Notes: generated by a model from the letters alone, not told the origin. A stretch of 64,000 nt of DNA from Tritonibacter mobilis (GCF_001681715.1 NZ_LNWY01000014.1:1-64000), one strand, 5' to 3'. Positions 37,459 through 47,731 are shown, counted from the first letter of the stretch. Translations and numbers: made by a program.

Positions 37459-38163
37459 CTACTGGTCCTTTGCGGCTTTGGCGTTTGTGATTTCCACCGG
37501 GTCTTTGCCGTTCGGATAGACAAGGCCCGCAGAAATCACCAGCTTCGCTGCGTCCTCGACGGTCATGTCCAGCTCAACCACATCTTCTTCGGGAAAGTAG
37601 AGCAGAAAGCCCGATGTCGGGTTGGGCGTTGTCGGAACAAACACGCTGATCAACCGTCCACTGGTTTCAGCGCGTTTGACGATCTCGCCTTTTGCGGTGG
37701 TCGAGATGAAGCCAATCGCCCAGATGCCACGACGCGGGTACTGGATCAGGCAGGCTTTTTCGAAGCTGCGCTCACTTTGTGCAAAAACCGTCTCAGAGAT
37801 CTGTTTGATGCCAGAATAGATGGAACGCACGACGGGCATGCGATCCACAAGCTGTTCGGCATACCCAATCAAAGACCGGCCGATGATGCCTTTGGCAATC
37901 CAGCCCACAACGATGGTGAACAGCAAAAAGATGATCAGCCCGACGCCGCGCAGATTGATGCCGATATATTGCTCGGGCTGGAAGGTATGAGGCACGAGGG
38001 GCAAGACCACGCCATCGACCCATCCCATCACCGACCACAATAGCCAAATGGTCAATCCAACCGGTGCAATGACAACAATGCCCGTCAGGAAGGAAGACCG
38101 CAGCCGGGCAAAGAGCCCGGGGCGGCGTGGCGGAGGCGGGGTCTCGTCAAATGGCGTGTTCAT
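37459..38163 (-). CDS. DUF502-family membrane protein
   Basis: A 234-residue inner-membrane protein of the DUF502 family. Two N-terminal hydrophobic segments (about 28-52 and 76-96) are followed by a soluble domain with RMPVVRSIYSGIKQISETVF and FVPTTPNPTSGFLLYFP, both family hallmarks. The N-terminus is Pro-rich (DETPPPPRRPG). No function is established for the family. The stop is adjacent to the convergent patatin stop. Confidence 0.82.
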   Translation of the reverse strand: MNTPFDETPPPPRRPGLFARLRSSFLTGIVVIAPVGLTIWLLWSVMGWVDGVVLPLVPHTFQPEQYIGINLRGVGLIIFLLFTIVVGWIAKGIIGRSLIGYAEQLVDRMPVVRSIYSGIKQISETVFAQSERSFEKACLIQYPRRGIWAIGFISTTAKGEIVKRAETSGRLISVFVPTTPNPTSGFLLYFPEEDVVELDMTVEDAAKLVISAGLVYPNGKDPVEITNAKAAKDQ

Positions 38164-38249
38164 ATTCTGCTGTCTGATTGGCTCGCATGCAAGTTAGGGA
38201 TTGTTGCCCCTAGCTACAATGCTTTCACATGCGGCCTGTTGCGATTGTC

Positions 38250-39158
38250 TCAAAGTCTGGCCAATTCTTTTGCAATCTCTGCGGCAAGGCGGGCGTTGTT
38301 GCGCACCAGAGCGATATTGGCCTCAAGAGAGCGACCTTCGGTCAGTTCAAAAATGCGCTGTAGCAGGAAGGGGGTGACATCCTTGCCCGTTACACCTTGC
38401 GCATCCGCCTCGCTTTGCGCCTGTGCAATGATGGGGGCCAGATCCTCTGCAGGAATTTGCTCTTCTGCAGGGATCGGGTTTGCCACCAGCTGACCACCGG
38501 GAAGCTCCAACGCGCCACGCAGGAAATGGGCGCGGGCAATATCGGCCGCGCTGTCCATGCGCAGCGGCGCGCTCAGATCAGAGGTCGCCGACCAGAACGC
38601 AGGGAAGCTGTCCTGACCGTAGGCGATCACAGGAACTCCTTGGGTTTCCAGAACTTCCAGCGTTTTCGGCACATCAAGGATCGCCTTGGCACCAGCTGCG
38701 ACAACGGTCACCGCGGTCTGAGCCAGCTCCAGAAGATCGGCAGAGATGTCAAAGCTGGTTTCCGCCCCTTTATGAACACCGCCGATACCGCCAGTTGCAA
38801 AGACGGAAATCCCCGCAAGGCGCGCAGCGATCATGGTGGCGGCTACGGTGGTGGCACCGGTGCCACCCGACGCCATGCAGGCGGCGAAATCTGCGCGCGA
38901 GATCTTTGCCACACCTTCGGCCTGACCCAGCGATTGCAATGTGTCGGCCTCAAGCCCCACATGCAACGTGCCCTTGATCACCGCCATGGTAGCGGGAACT
39001 GCGCCAGCGGCGCGGATATCTGCTTCTACCTGCGCAGCTACTTCGACGTTCTGCGGGTAAGGCATACCATGGGTAATGATGGTGCTTTCAAGCGCAACAA
39101 TGGGTTTGCCCTCAGCGCGGGCAGCTTCGACTTCGGCGGAATAGGTGATGTCGATCAC
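38250..39158 (-). CDS. psuG: Pseudouridine-5'-phosphate glycosidase
   Basis: Splits pseudouridine 5'-phosphate to uracil and ribose 5-phosphate, the second step of pseudouridine salvage. The 302-residue protein has ALESTIITHGMPYPQN (residues 23-38), which includes the active-site and phosphate-binding residues, and SGGTGATTVAATM with GIGGVHKGAETSFDISAD, all characteristic of this family. Its start overlaps the psuK stop by four bases, so kinase and glycosidase are made together. Confidence 0.94.
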   Translation of the reverse strand: MIDITYSAEVEAARAEGKPIVALESTIITHGMPYPQNVEVAAQVEADIRAAGAVPATMAVIKGTLHVGLEADTLQSLGQAEGVAKISRADFAACMASGGTGATTVAATMIAARLAGISVFATGGIGGVHKGAETSFDISADLLELAQTAVTVVAAGAKAILDVPKTLEVLETQGVPVIAYGQDSFPAFWSATSDLSAPLRMDSAADIARAHFLRGALELPGGQLVANPIPAEEQIPAEDLAPIIAQAQSEADAQGVTGKDVTPFLLQRIFELTEGRSLEANIALVRNNARLAAEIAKELARL

Positions 39159-40063
39159 AGGGGTGGTTCTCCGGATACATAGGTTGCAGCGGCATGAAGG
39201 GCAGAGGCGAGCGCGCTGTCGCGATCTTCTCCCCGCGCTTCTGCAGCGATATGGGCTGCCATGAACGTATCGCCAGCGCCGGTGACCCGGGCGACGGTTA
39301 CGCGTGGCGGAACTTGGGTGCGGGCACCGCTGGCGTCAGCTTCGGTGGCGGATTGTCCACCATCGGTGACCAAAACGCGGGCGGCACCGCGTGACAGGAG
39401 CGCATGGGCTGCGGTTTCACTGTCGGTGAATGTGTCCTGACACAAGAGGCCCGCTTCCTCTAAGTTCACATAGAGGGTACCGCGCTGGTGAGTCAGGAAT
39501 GGACGCAGACGCTCTGCTTTGCCCGGTGAGGCCGGAGCCACGCGCAAATCCGCGCCATCAAATGCAGGATGGGTTGCGATGTCATCAAGGAGCGCGAGCT
39601 TCAGGTTTCCATCCAGCGCGATCGGTCCAACAAAGGGCTGCGCGGAGGTGCCCAGAGGCCCCTCAACCAGCGGGCGCAGTATCTTATCTCCCGCGGCCTC
39701 AAGCGAATGCGCATCCGCAATCGCCGCGATCAGGCCATTTGCCCCCTCGACTGCCATATAACGGTCGGTCGGCAGATCCTCGGAGCGGTAGAGATAATCG
39801 GTGATCAGGCCAAGATGACCGCAGGCCGTGACCAGTTCGTCACCTTCGGGATCGCGACCAATGGCACTCAGAACGGCGGGTTTCATCCCGAATCGTGCCA
39901 GCGTCATGGCGATGTTCATGGCAACGCCACCGGGCAGGCGCGTGATGCGACCGGGCATGTCAGAGCCGCGCTGCATCTCCATAGTGCTTCGCCCGATTAT
40001 GTCCCACAGGACAGAGCCGACGCAAAGGATATCAGGTTTGGAAAAATCAGCGCTTTCAGTCAT
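39155..40063 (-). CDS. psuK: PfkB-family kinase, probable pseudouridine kinase
   Basis: A 302-residue sugar/nucleoside kinase of the PfkB family. The N-terminal signature is LCVGSVLWDIIGR and the C-terminal ATP/anion-hole signature is VTGAGDTFMAAHIA with the catalytic Asp. On its own the protein could be ribokinase-like, but its four-base overlap with psuG makes pseudouridine kinase the best call. Pseudouridine would come from rRNA and tRNA turnover. The ATG at 40063 gives the usual PfkB N-terminus. Confidence 0.85.
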   Translation of the reverse strand: MTESADFSKPDILCVGSVLWDIIGRSTMEMQRGSDMPGRITRLPGGVAMNIAMTLARFGMKPAVLSAIGRDPEGDELVTACGHLGLITDYLYRSEDLPTDRYMAVEGANGLIAAIADAHSLEAAGDKILRPLVEGPLGTSAQPFVGPIALDGNLKLALLDDIATHPAFDGADLRVAPASPGKAERLRPFLTHQRGTLYVNLEEAGLLCQDTFTDSETAAHALLSRGAARVLVTDGGQSATEADASGARTQVPPRVTVARVTGAGDTFMAAHIAAEARGEDRDSALASALHAAATYVSGEPPL

Positions 40064-40162
40064 ATGGATCTCATGCCGCCTTTCAACGCCCCCCGCAAGC
40101 ACATTCGCAAGCGGGGACAATCGCCTTCATATCAGAACCATTTGACGGGATGCACAAAAAAG

Positions 40163-40183
40163 AGCTCGGCGCAGGGCCGAGCT
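40163..40183 (-). terminator. Rho-independent terminator after the ThiE-like gene
   Basis: AGCTCGGC (40163-40170) and GCCGAGCT (40176-40183) pair over a five-base loop; on the minus strand a six-T run follows (40155-40161). It lies 48 bases past the ThiE-like stop. Confidence 0.85.
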
Positions 40184-40230
40184 TGGTCATTAGAGGGCTG
40201 ACCCCTTACTTTGGGTCGCTCTGAGGGAGA

Positions 40231-40863
40231 TCAGCTCATGGCTGCCTGAAGCGCTTTCATCGCGGCGACAGGATCATCCTCTCGCCAGATCTCTTCTCCA
40301 ACAGCAAAGAAGTCGGTGAGCGGAGAGATCTTGCGCACAACCTCGGTGGTGAGCCCGCCTTCGGCCACAACGGGGACTTCGATCATCTCGGACCACCACT
40401 GAAACAGCTCCGCCTCAGCGATCGCACCATCGCCCAGACCGGAGGTTCCGACCGGACCAAAACAGACGTAATCCGCGCCAGCTTCACCGGCGGTGATGCC
40501 CTCATGTCGGGAGGCACCGCAGAAACAGCCGACGATGGCCTCTGTTCCCAGCGCCTTGCGTGCGCTGCGCACCGATTTCGACGAATCCGACAGGTGCACC
40601 CCATCCAGCCCCAGCCGCTCTGCAAGGATCTGATGGTCAGAGATCACAAGTGCGATGTCGCGCGCATGGGTCACCTCGCGCAGCGCATCGGCAGCGCGGC
40701 TCAACGTGTCCTCATCACGGCTCACCAGATCCAGACGCACACAGGCGACCTCGATCTCATCCAGCACCCGCGCGAGCTGCCCTGGGAACTGCCCCAGCTC
40801 AAAGCTCGGCGGCGTGACCAGGTAAATCTGCGGCTGCTCCGGTGTCTGCTCTGCGCTGTCCAT
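40231..40863 (-). CDS. ThiE-like thiamine phosphate synthase homologue
   Basis: A 210-residue TIM-barrel protein of the thiamine phosphate synthase superfamily. Recognisable parts are IYLVTPPSF, LVISDHQILAERLGLDGVHLSDSS (split here as family strings DHQILAERLG and DGVHLSDSS), GCFCGASRHEG and AGADYVCFGPVG. Several catalytic strings differ: where ThiE normally has a TKT-type phosphate loop this reads SGLGDG, and the ND motif is SD. So thiamine synthesis is not assured. There are no thi genes or TPP riboswitch next to it. AGGAG eight bases before the ATG supports the start. Confidence 0.65.
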   Translation of the reverse strand: MDSAEQTPEQPQIYLVTPPSFELGQFPGQLARVLDEIEVACVRLDLVSRDEDTLSRAADALREVTHARDIALVISDHQILAERLGLDGVHLSDSSKSVRSARKALGTEAIVGCFCGASRHEGITAGEAGADYVCFGPVGTSGLGDGAIAEAELFQWWSEMIEVPVVAEGGLTTEVVRKISPLTDFFAVGEEIWREDDPVAAMKALQAAMS

Positions 40864-41019
40864 TGTCAGGGCTCCTGTTGGCATGATTGGCGGGTATTTA
40901 CCCGAATTCACGCGCAACGCAAGGATTTGAAGGGGGGTGATGCGGGTTTTCCAGTGGCGAAGGCTTGCCCCAACCCGGCGCAGACAGTAAGGCAGAGCCG
41001 ATTTTTCCGGAGTTCGCAG

Positions 41020-41769
41020 ATGCCCACAGACCGCCCTCAACCTCACTTTGTGCTTGTCCGCCCGCAGATGGGCGAAAACATTGGCGGGGCCGCGCGTGCC
41101 ATGTGGAACTTCGGCCTCGACCGGATGCGAATTGTCGCACCCCGGGACGGCTGGCCGAACCAGAAGGCGGTCGCCATGGCATCCGGCGCCGGGCGATTGC
41201 TGGATGAGGCGCAACTGGCACAGGATCTACCCGAAGCCTTGGCAGATTGTACCTATGTTTTTGCGACCACGGCCCGGCCACGCGAATTGACCAAACCTGT
41301 CTTCAGCCCCGAAGGTGCGATGAAGAAAGCCGCCGAGCTGTTGAGGCAGGGCGAAAAGGTCGCCGTTCTCTTTGGTCCGGAGCGTGCGGGGCTGGAAAAT
41401 GATGACATCGCCAAGGCCAACGCCATCATCACCGTGCCGGTCAACCCGGAGTTTGCCTCATTGAACCTTGCGCAATGCGTGCTGCTTACGGCCTATGAGT
41501 GGCGTCGTCAGGAAGAACAGGTCCCGGGTGAGACCTTCGAGATCGGCAAATCCGACTGGGCCACGGGGCAAGAGATTGAGGCGCTGGTCACACATTACGA
41601 GGAGCGCCTGACGGAGGCGGGTTACTTCTTCCCACCGGAAAAGGCGCCGGGCATGAAGACGGTTTTCCGTAACCTCTGGAGCCGGATGCGCCTCACGCGT
41701 GCGGATGTACAGATGTTGCACGGCGTGATGCGACAGATGGTCCGTTGGAAGCAACACGGGTCGGACTAA
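41020..41769 (+). CDS. tRNA/rRNA 2'-O-methyltransferase (TrmJ/LasT-like)
   Basis: A 249-residue SPOUT methyltransferase. TrmJ methylates tRNA position 32; this protein has the family strings FVLVRPQMGENIGGAARAM and the cofactor knot region with VLFGPERAGLEN and PVNPEFASLNLAQCV. The ATG at 41020 has CCGGAG seven bases upstream. It is the first gene of a plus-strand run leading to ctaA. The exact methylation target is by homology only. Confidence 0.9.
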   Translation: MPTDRPQPHFVLVRPQMGENIGGAARAMWNFGLDRMRIVAPRDGWPNQKAVAMASGAGRLLDEAQLAQDLPEALADCTYVFATTARPRELTKPVFSPEGAMKKAAELLRQGEKVAVLFGPERAGLENDDIAKANAIITVPVNPEFASLNLAQCVLLTAYEWRRQEEQVPGETFEIGKSDWATGQEIEALVTHYEERLTEAGYFFPPEKAPGMKTVFRNLWSRMRLTRADVQMLHGVMRQMVRWKQHGSD

Positions 41770-41832
41770 CTCTGTCTGGACCTTTTCACCCTCAGACCCT
41801 AGCGTCCCGCCAGATGAAGATGTGAGGCCAAG

Positions 41833-42978
41833 ATGAGCAATCGCACGATTTTTGAGGAAGTGTCCTCCGACAGCAAACAACAGCCCACACCGACCCCCGG
41901 CGGTATTGATCGCAAACGCCGCGGCGCGCGCGGTGCAATCCGCGTCTGGCTTGCAGTGCTGTTTGCGCTGGTGGTGGCGATGATCGCTGTTGGCGGGCTG
42001 ACGCGCCTAACCGATTCCGGCCTGTCGATTACGGAGTGGCGGCCTGTGACCGGAGCGATCCCTCCGATGAGTGAGGCCGACTGGCAGGCAGAGTTCGAGA
42101 AATACCAACAAATCGACCAGTATCACTTGTTAAACAAGTGGATGGAATTATCTGATTTCAAACAAATATACTGGTGGGAATGGGGGCACAGACAACTGGG
42201 CCGCGTCATGGGCTTGATCTGGGCAGTTGGGTTCCTGGGCTTTTTGGTTACGCGTAGCATTCCCACTGGGTGGACCGGGCGGTTGCTGCTGCCCGGTATT
42301 CTCGGCGGCGTTCAGGGCGCGATCGGCTGGTGGATGGTGTCGTCTGGCGTGACGCTTGGCGAAGGTATGACCGCTGTTGCCTCCTACCGGTTGGCGACGC
42401 ATCTTGGCTTGGCTTTTGTGATCCTCGGTTATCTGGCTTGGTTTATGTTCATGCTTGGCCGTGAAGAGCGCGACCTGATGCAGGCCCGGCGCTTGAAACA
42501 AACGAAGATCTTCGGGATGAGCACGGGGCTATTGCATTTTGCTTTCCTGCAGATCCTGCTGGGCGCGTTGGTGGCTGGCATCGATGCGGGCCGTTCCTAT
42601 ACTGACTGGCCTTTGATGGGCGGGCAGATCCTGCCGCCGCGTCCGTTCATGATTGAACCGATCTGGAAAAATTTCTTTGAAAATCCGGGGTTGGTTCAGT
42701 TTATTCACCGGGTTTCTGGCTATCTCTTGTTTGCCTTCGCCATAGTGGTCTGGCTGCGCGGGCGTCGAAGTGCAAACCCAGCGACACGGTTCGCCTTCAA
42801 CGCGGTATTTGCAGCCTTGAGCCTGCAGATCGTTATCGGCATTGTAACCGTATTGACTGCGGCGCCTGTAGAAATTGCCATCGTTCACCAAGTCGTGGCT
42901 GTTCTGGTCTGGGTGCTGATCTTGCGGGCACGCTTCTTGGCCGCCTATCCTGTTACGACTTCTATCAAAGGACATTAG
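41833..42978 (+). CDS. ctaA: Haem A synthase (CtaA/COX15)
   Basis: Inner-membrane enzyme converting haem O to haem A for aa3-type cytochrome oxidase. At 381 residues and with eight hydrophobic segments it belongs to the COX15-type subgroup. Family motifs are GGLTRLTDSGLSITEWRP, WWEWGHRQLGR (haem-ligand His and Glu), QIDAG-like DAGRSYTDWPLM, and FIHRVSGY. GAGGCCAAG precedes the ATG. The M32 carboxypeptidase gene starts four bases after its stop. Confidence 0.95.
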   Translation: MSNRTIFEEVSSDSKQQPTPTPGGIDRKRRGARGAIRVWLAVLFALVVAMIAVGGLTRLTDSGLSITEWRPVTGAIPPMSEADWQAEFEKYQQIDQYHLLNKWMELSDFKQIYWWEWGHRQLGRVMGLIWAVGFLGFLVTRSIPTGWTGRLLLPGILGGVQGAIGWWMVSSGVTLGEGMTAVASYRLATHLGLAFVILGYLAWFMFMLGREERDLMQARRLKQTKIFGMSTGLLHFAFLQILLGALVAGIDAGRSYTDWPLMGGQILPPRPFMIEPIWKNFFENPGLVQFIHRVSGYLLFAFAIVVWLRGRRSANPATRFAFNAVFAALSLQIVIGIVTVLTAAPVEIAIVHQVVAVLVWVLILRARFLAAYPVTTSIKGH

Positions 42979-42982
42979 AAAC

Positions 42983-44452
42983 ATGAGTTCTTTCGACGAA
43001 CTGATTGCTTTTGAACGTGAAACGCAGGCGCTTGGGCAAATAGCGGGCCGTCTTGGCTGGGATCAGGAAACCATGATGCCACGCGGAGCTGCCCCCCAAC
43101 GAGGTGAGGAAATGGCCGCGATTGAGGCCGTACTGCATGCGCGCCGATCAGACCCGCGGGTTGCGGACTGGTTAGAGACCGCCAAGGCACCGGACGACAT
43201 CGGTGCTGCGCAGTTGCGTGAAATTCGCCGTGCCTATGAGCGCGCTGTTAAGGTGCCCGGTGAGCTGGCAAGCAAGATCGCCCGCGTTACGTCTGAGGCG
43301 CAAGGCAAATGGGCGCAGGCGCGTGCGGATGAGGATGTCGCCGCCTTCCTGCCCGTACTCGAAGAGGTCGTAGCGCTGAAGCGGCAAGAAGGTCAGGCGC
43401 TGGCCGCCGGTGGCAACCTCTACGACGCTATGGTCGCAGATTACGAGCAGGGCACAACCTCCTCTGAAATTGCTGAAATCTTCGATGCCATGCGGCCCGG
43501 TCTGGTGGATCTGCGCGCGCGTGTGCTGGAGCAGCCAACCCCGGCCGGTCTGGCGGGCACCTTTGACGAGAACGCGCAGATGAAACTGGCGCGCAAGATC
43601 GCCAAGACCTTTGGCTATGATATGAGCCATGGCCGCGTTGACAAGGCGGTGCACCCATTCAGCTCCGGCAGCGGTCTGGATGTGCGGATCACCACGCGGA
43701 CCAATCCGCTCGATCCGTTCAACTGCATCTACTCCACCATTCACGAGGTCGGGCATGGGGCCTATGAGCAGAACATCGACCGCGTGCATCTGCTGACGTC
43801 GCTGGGTCGTGGTGTGTCCATGGGCGTGCATGAAAGCCAGAGCCGGATCTATGAAAACCAGATCGGGCGCAGCCGTGCCTTCACCGGCTGGTTGTTCAAG
43901 GAGATGCGAGAAGCCTTTGGTGACATTGGTGTTTCTTCGGAGAACGCGTTCTATGCAGCGGTGAATCGGGTGCAGAATGGATATATCCGCACTGAGGCCG
44001 ACGAGCTTCAGTACAACCTGCACATCATGTTGCGTTTCGATCTGGAGCGTGCGCTGATGTTGGGCGACCTGGAAGTTCAGGATCTCGAAGCCGCGTGGAA
44101 CGACCGTTTCCTCGCGGACTTTGGCTACGCGGTCGACAAGCCGTCGAATGGCTGTTTGCAGGACGTGCATTGGTCCGTTGGCCTGTTTGGGTATTTCCCG
44201 ACCTATTCACTGGGCAATGTCTATGCGGGCTGCCTGCATGAGGCGCTGCGTCGTGATGTAGCTGATCTGGATGCGCAGCTTGCCGAAGGTGATACCTCTG
44301 TTGCGACAGGGTGGTTGCGTGAGAACCTGCAACAGTTTGGCGGATTGCGCGAACCGCGTGACACCATCACCCATGCCGCAGGCTCCGCACCGACGCATCA
44401 GCCACTGATGACCTATCTTGAGGCCAAATTTTCTGAGATTTATAATCTGTAA
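42983..44452 (+). CDS. M32-family metallocarboxypeptidase (Taq-type)
   Basis: A 489-residue zinc carboxypeptidase of family M32. The zinc-binding HEVGH is near residue 253 (in STIHEVGHGAYEQN), and the third ligand is expected in the downstream HESQSR segment. Other conserved parts are RITTRTNPLDPF and TYSLGNVYAG. These enzymes trim peptides from the C-terminus with broad specificity. The gene is tightly packed after ctaA and followed by a strong terminator. Confidence 0.92.
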   Translation: MSSFDELIAFERETQALGQIAGRLGWDQETMMPRGAAPQRGEEMAAIEAVLHARRSDPRVADWLETAKAPDDIGAAQLREIRRAYERAVKVPGELASKIARVTSEAQGKWAQARADEDVAAFLPVLEEVVALKRQEGQALAAGGNLYDAMVADYEQGTTSSEIAEIFDAMRPGLVDLRARVLEQPTPAGLAGTFDENAQMKLARKIAKTFGYDMSHGRVDKAVHPFSSGSGLDVRITTRTNPLDPFNCIYSTIHEVGHGAYEQNIDRVHLLTSLGRGVSMGVHESQSRIYENQIGRSRAFTGWLFKEMREAFGDIGVSSENAFYAAVNRVQNGYIRTEADELQYNLHIMLRFDLERALMLGDLEVQDLEAAWNDRFLADFGYAVDKPSNGCLQDVHWSVGLFGYFPTYSLGNVYAGCLHEALRRDVADLDAQLAEGDTSVATGWLRENLQQFGGLREPRDTITHAAGSAPTHQPLMTYLEAKFSEIYNL

Positions 44453-44480
44453 CAGGTGCTTGCAGGCCAAATATGAGAAA

Positions 44481-44505
44481 AAGCCCGGGCGTATGTCCCG
44501 GGCTT
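44481..44505. terminator. Rho-independent terminator after the M32 peptidase
   Basis: AAGCCCGGG (44481-44489) and CCCGGGCTT (44497-44505) pair over a seven-base loop, flanked by A and T runs. It can end both the peptidase gene and the convergent gene at 44513. Confidence 0.9.
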
Positions 44506-44512
44506 TTTCAGA

Positions 44513-44863
44513 TCAGATGAGAGCCATGCGCTCGGCGCGTTCGGGATCGGGGAACGGTCGGTACAGTCCAAAATCGGACCGCGCAATCAGCGCGTTGACA
44601 TTGGCATAGAGGCGCGCAACCTCCTCGTCGTGCTCACCCAGAATTCGAAACGCCTGATCGAGTTGCGTCATATTCTCAAACTCGATCTCCAGCAGGAAAT
44701 CCTTGCAGGTATCGTTTGCAAGGTTCAGCTTGCGCCGAAGCAGGCGCCAACCGGTGATCGCGCCGCGACCTTTCAGATATTCCATCCATTGCTCCACAGC
44801 GCTAGCAAAGGCCAAAGCCTTAGCTTCGTGTTGGAGGTCAATCTGACAATGGTAGAGATTCAT
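44513..44863 (-). CDS. Small conserved protein (recalled as DUF6614-like)
   Basis: A 116-residue protein beginning MNLYHCQIDLQHEAKAL. Conserved-looking segments are GRGAITGWRLLRRKLNLA and the C-terminal FGLYRPFPDPERAERM. The layout resembles ferredoxin-like (stress-response or monooxygenase-type) small proteins, but I know no function. I recall this type as a rhodobacterial DUF6614 family, not verified. The ATG at 44863 has GGGAG nine bases upstream. Confidence 0.6.
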   Translation of the reverse strand: MNLYHCQIDLQHEAKALAFASAVEQWMEYLKGRGAITGWRLLRRKLNLANDTCKDFLLEIEFENMTQLDQAFRILGEHDEEVARLYANVNALIARSDFGLYRPFPDPERAERMALI

Positions 44864-44938
44864 GCGCCGCTTCTCCCGACTCAATACGCGGAAATCACGG
44901 TCAAGTTTGCGCCCAAAACATGAGCGAAGCGTAAACGA

Positions 44939-44969
44939 AAAACGCCGCCCCAATCTGGAGCGGCGTTTT
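44939..44969 (-). terminator. Terminator after gyrA
   Basis: AAAACGCCGC (44939-44948) and GCGGCGTTTT (44960-44969) pair over an eleven-base loop; on the minus strand this is followed by T-rich sequence. It begins just past the gyrA stop at 44993. Confidence 0.85.
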
Positions 44970-44992
44970 CGCGAGATTTTAGCGGTAAGAGA

Positions 44993-47731
44993 TTATTCTG
45001 CCACGGTTTCTTCGTCGTCACCGTTGTCCGCAATCCAAGCGACCGAGACGACCTCTTCACCCTTACCGGTGTTGAAGATCCGCACGCCGCCCGCAGAACG
45101 GGATCGGAATGAGATGCCATCGACCGGCACGCGGATCGACTGCCCCTTAGATGTTGCCAGCATGATCTGGTCATCGAGCTCCACCGGGAAGGAGGCCACC
45201 AGTGCACCACCGCGCATCGCTTTGTCCATCGCGGTGACGCCCATTCCGCCACGCCCGCGCACAGGATAATCGTGACTGGACGAGAGCTTACCGGACCCGC
45301 CTGCAGTGATGGTCAGGATCAGGTTTTCCGCCGCAGACATCTCTGCAAAGAGCTCGGTGGAGAAGTTCGGATCTTCAACCGCATCCTCGTCAGAGGCATC
45401 CTCATCCGTGAGACCCGCCATCGCGCGGCGCATCTTGAGGTACGCCGTCCGCTGCTCGGGCGTGTACTTGGAGTGGCGGATCACCGACATGGAAACAACC
45501 TCGTCACCATCGCCGAGCTTGATCCCGCGCACACCAACGGAATTGCGAGAGTTGAACACCCGCACCTCGGTTGTTGGGAAGCGGATCGCGCGCCCGGTAT
45601 TGGTCACCAGCATGATGTCGTCATCTTCAGAACAGATGCGCGCATTGATCAGCTTGGTGCCTTCGTTGTCGTCCTCGAACTTCATCGCGATCTTGCCGTT
45701 GCGCATGACATTCGTGAAGTCCGACAGACGGTTACGGCGCACAGTTCCTGCAGATGTGGCGAACATGATCTGCAGATCGTCCCATTCTTCCTCGGCGCGA
45801 TCCACTGGCATGATCGCAGCGATCGACACGCCCGTTGGAATCGGCAGAATATTGACGATCGCCTTGCCTTTGGCCGTCCGGCCACCTTGCGGCAGGCGCC
45901 AGGTCTTGAGCTTGTAGACCATCCCATCCGTGGTGAAGAACAGAAGCTGCGTGTGGGTGTTGGCCACGAAGAGCGTGGTGACCACATCCTCTTCCTTGGT
46001 CTGCATGCCAGACAGCCCCTTGCCACCGCGTTTCTGGGCGCGGAAGTCTGCAAGCGGGGTGCGTTTGATATAACCGCCAGAGGTCACTGTCACCACCATG
46101 TCCTCGCGCTCGATCAGATCCTCGTCATCCATGTCACCGGACCAGTCGACAATCTCGGTGCGACGGGGCACGGCAAAGCTGTTTCTGACCTCGGTCAGCT
46201 CATCGGCGATGATCCCCATGATGCGCTCACGAGAGGACAGGATTTCAAGGTATTCCTTGATCTTGGCTGCCAGTTCTTCAAGCTCATCGGTGACCTCTTT
46301 GACGCCCAGCTGGGTGAGGCGCTGCAACCGCAGCTCAAGGATCGCGCGAGCCTGAACCTCCGACAGGTTATAGGTGCCGTCGTCGTTCATGGTATGGGTC
46401 GGATCATCGATCAGGCGAATATAGCCTGCGATGTCCGATGCCGGCCAGCGGCGTGTCATCAGCTTTTGACGGGCTTCGGCAGCATCCGCAGAGGAGCGAA
46501 TGGTGGCGACCACCTCGTCAACATTGGATACGGCAACCGCCAGACCACACAGGATATGGCTGCGTTCACGCGCCTTGCGCAGATTGTAGGCGGTGCGTCG
46601 CGCCACAACATCTTCGCGGAAGTCTATGAAAGACGTGAGGAATTTGCGCAAGGTCAGCTGTTCAGGACGGCCACCGTTCAGCGCCAGCATGTTGCAGCCA
46701 AAGGACGTTTGCATCGGCGTGAAACGATAAAGCTGGTTCAACACGACCTCGGCGGTGGCATCGCGCTTCAGTTCGACAACAACACGCACACCATTGCGGT
46801 CAGATTCATCCTGCACATGAGAGACGCCTTCAATGCGTTTTTCGCGCACCTGTTCCGCGATTTTTTCGATCATGGATGCCTTGTTGACCTGATAAGGAAT
46901 CTCATCAACAACAATAGCGTAGCGGTCTTTCCTAATTTCTTCGACACGGGTCTTCGCGCGAATGATAACGCTGCCGCGGCCCTCAAGATAGGCCTTGCGC
47001 GCGCCAGAACGGCCCAGCATCACGCCGCCGGTCGGGAAATCGGGACCCGGTACATAATCAATCAGTTGCTCAGACGTCAGATCAGGGTCTTCAATCAGGG
47101 CAAGGGTTGCATCCACCACTTCGCCAAGGTTGTGCGGCGGGATATTGGTGGCCATACCGACCGCAATACCACCGGCACCATTGACCAGCATGTTTGGAAA
47201 ACGTGCTGGCAGAACAGTGGGTTCCTTGTCCTTGCCGTCGTAGTTGTCCTGGAAATCTACCGTTTCTTTTTCGATATCCGCGAGCATGAAAGCTGCGGGC
47301 TTGTCCATCCGTACCTCGGTATAGCGCATGGCCGCCGGGTTATCGCCATCCATGGAGCCGAAGTTGCCCTGACCATCCAGAAGCGGCAGCGACATGGAGA
47401 AATCCTGCGCCATCCGCACCAAGGCATCGTAGATCGCACTGTCACCGTGGGGGTGGTATTTACCCATTACGTCGCCGACGGGGCGGGCAGACTTGCGGTA
47501 GGCCTTGTCGTGGCTGTTGCCAGTCTCATGCATCGCATAGAGAATCCGGCGGTGCACCGGCTTCAGACCATCTCGAAGATCGGGAATGGCACGGCTGACA
47601 ATAACCGACATCGCATAATCGAGGTACGAATTGCGCATCTCGGATTCGATGGAAACCGTCGGACCGTCATAAGACGGACGCGCTGGCAGGTTTTCATCAG
47701 GGTTTTCAGGAGTTTCCGGCGTATCGCTCAC
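44993..47731 (-). CDS. gyrA: DNA gyrase subunit A
   Basis: The breakage-reunion subunit of gyrase, about 912 residues. Landmarks: [16 protein letters not shown], the quinolone-resistance region [12 protein letters not shown] with the wild-type Ser and Asp, the catalytic tyrosine in RYTEVRM, and the GyrA-box QKRGGKG in the C-terminal beta-pinwheel. The family start fits the GTG at 47731 (reading [10 protein letters not shown]); an ATG 16 codons upstream (47779) and a TTG at 47833 are also in frame. Only one gyrase subunit is in the window. Confidence 0.95.
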   Translation of the reverse strand: MSDTPETPENPDENLPARPSYDGPTVSIESEMRNSYLDYAMSVIVSRAIPDLRDGLKPVHRRILYAMHETGNSHDKAYRKSARPVGDVMGKYHPHGDSAIYDALVRMAQDFSMSLPLLDGQGNFGSMDGDNPAAMRYTEVRMDKPAAFMLADIEKETVDFQDNYDGKDKEPTVLPARFPNMLVNGAGGIAVGMATNIPPHNLGEVVDATLALIEDPDLTSEQLIDYVPGPDFPTGGVMLGRSGARKAYLEGRGSVIIRAKTRVEEIRKDRYAIVVDEIPYQVNKASMIEKIAEQVREKRIEGVSHVQDESDRNGVRVVVELKRDATAEVVLNQLYRFTPMQTSFGCNMLALNGGRPEQLTLRKFLTSFIDFREDVVARRTAYNLRKARERSHILCGLAVAVSNVDEVVATIRSSADAAEARQKLMTRRWPASDIAGYIRLIDDPTHTMNDDGTYNLSEVQARAILELRLQRLTQLGVKEVTDELEELAAKIKEYLEILSSRERIMGIIADELTEVRNSFAVPRRTEIVDWSGDMDDEDLIEREDMVVTVTSGGYIKRTPLADFRAQKRGGKGLSGMQTKEEDVVTTLFVANTHTQLLFFTTDGMVYKLKTWRLPQGGRTAKGKAIVNILPIPTGVSIAAIMPVDRAEEEWDDLQIMFATSAGTVRRNRLSDFTNVMRNGKIAMKFEDDNEGTKLINARICSEDDDIMLVTNTGRAIRFPTTEVRVFNSRNSVGVRGIKLGDGDEVVSMSVIRHSKYTPEQRTAYLKMRRAMAGLTDEDASDEDAVEDPNFSTELFAEMSAAENLILTITAGGSGKLSSSHDYPVRGRGGMGVTAMDKAMRGGALVASFPVELDDQIMLATSKGQSIRVPVDGISFRSRSAGGVRIFNTGKGEEVVSVAWIADNGDDEETVAE

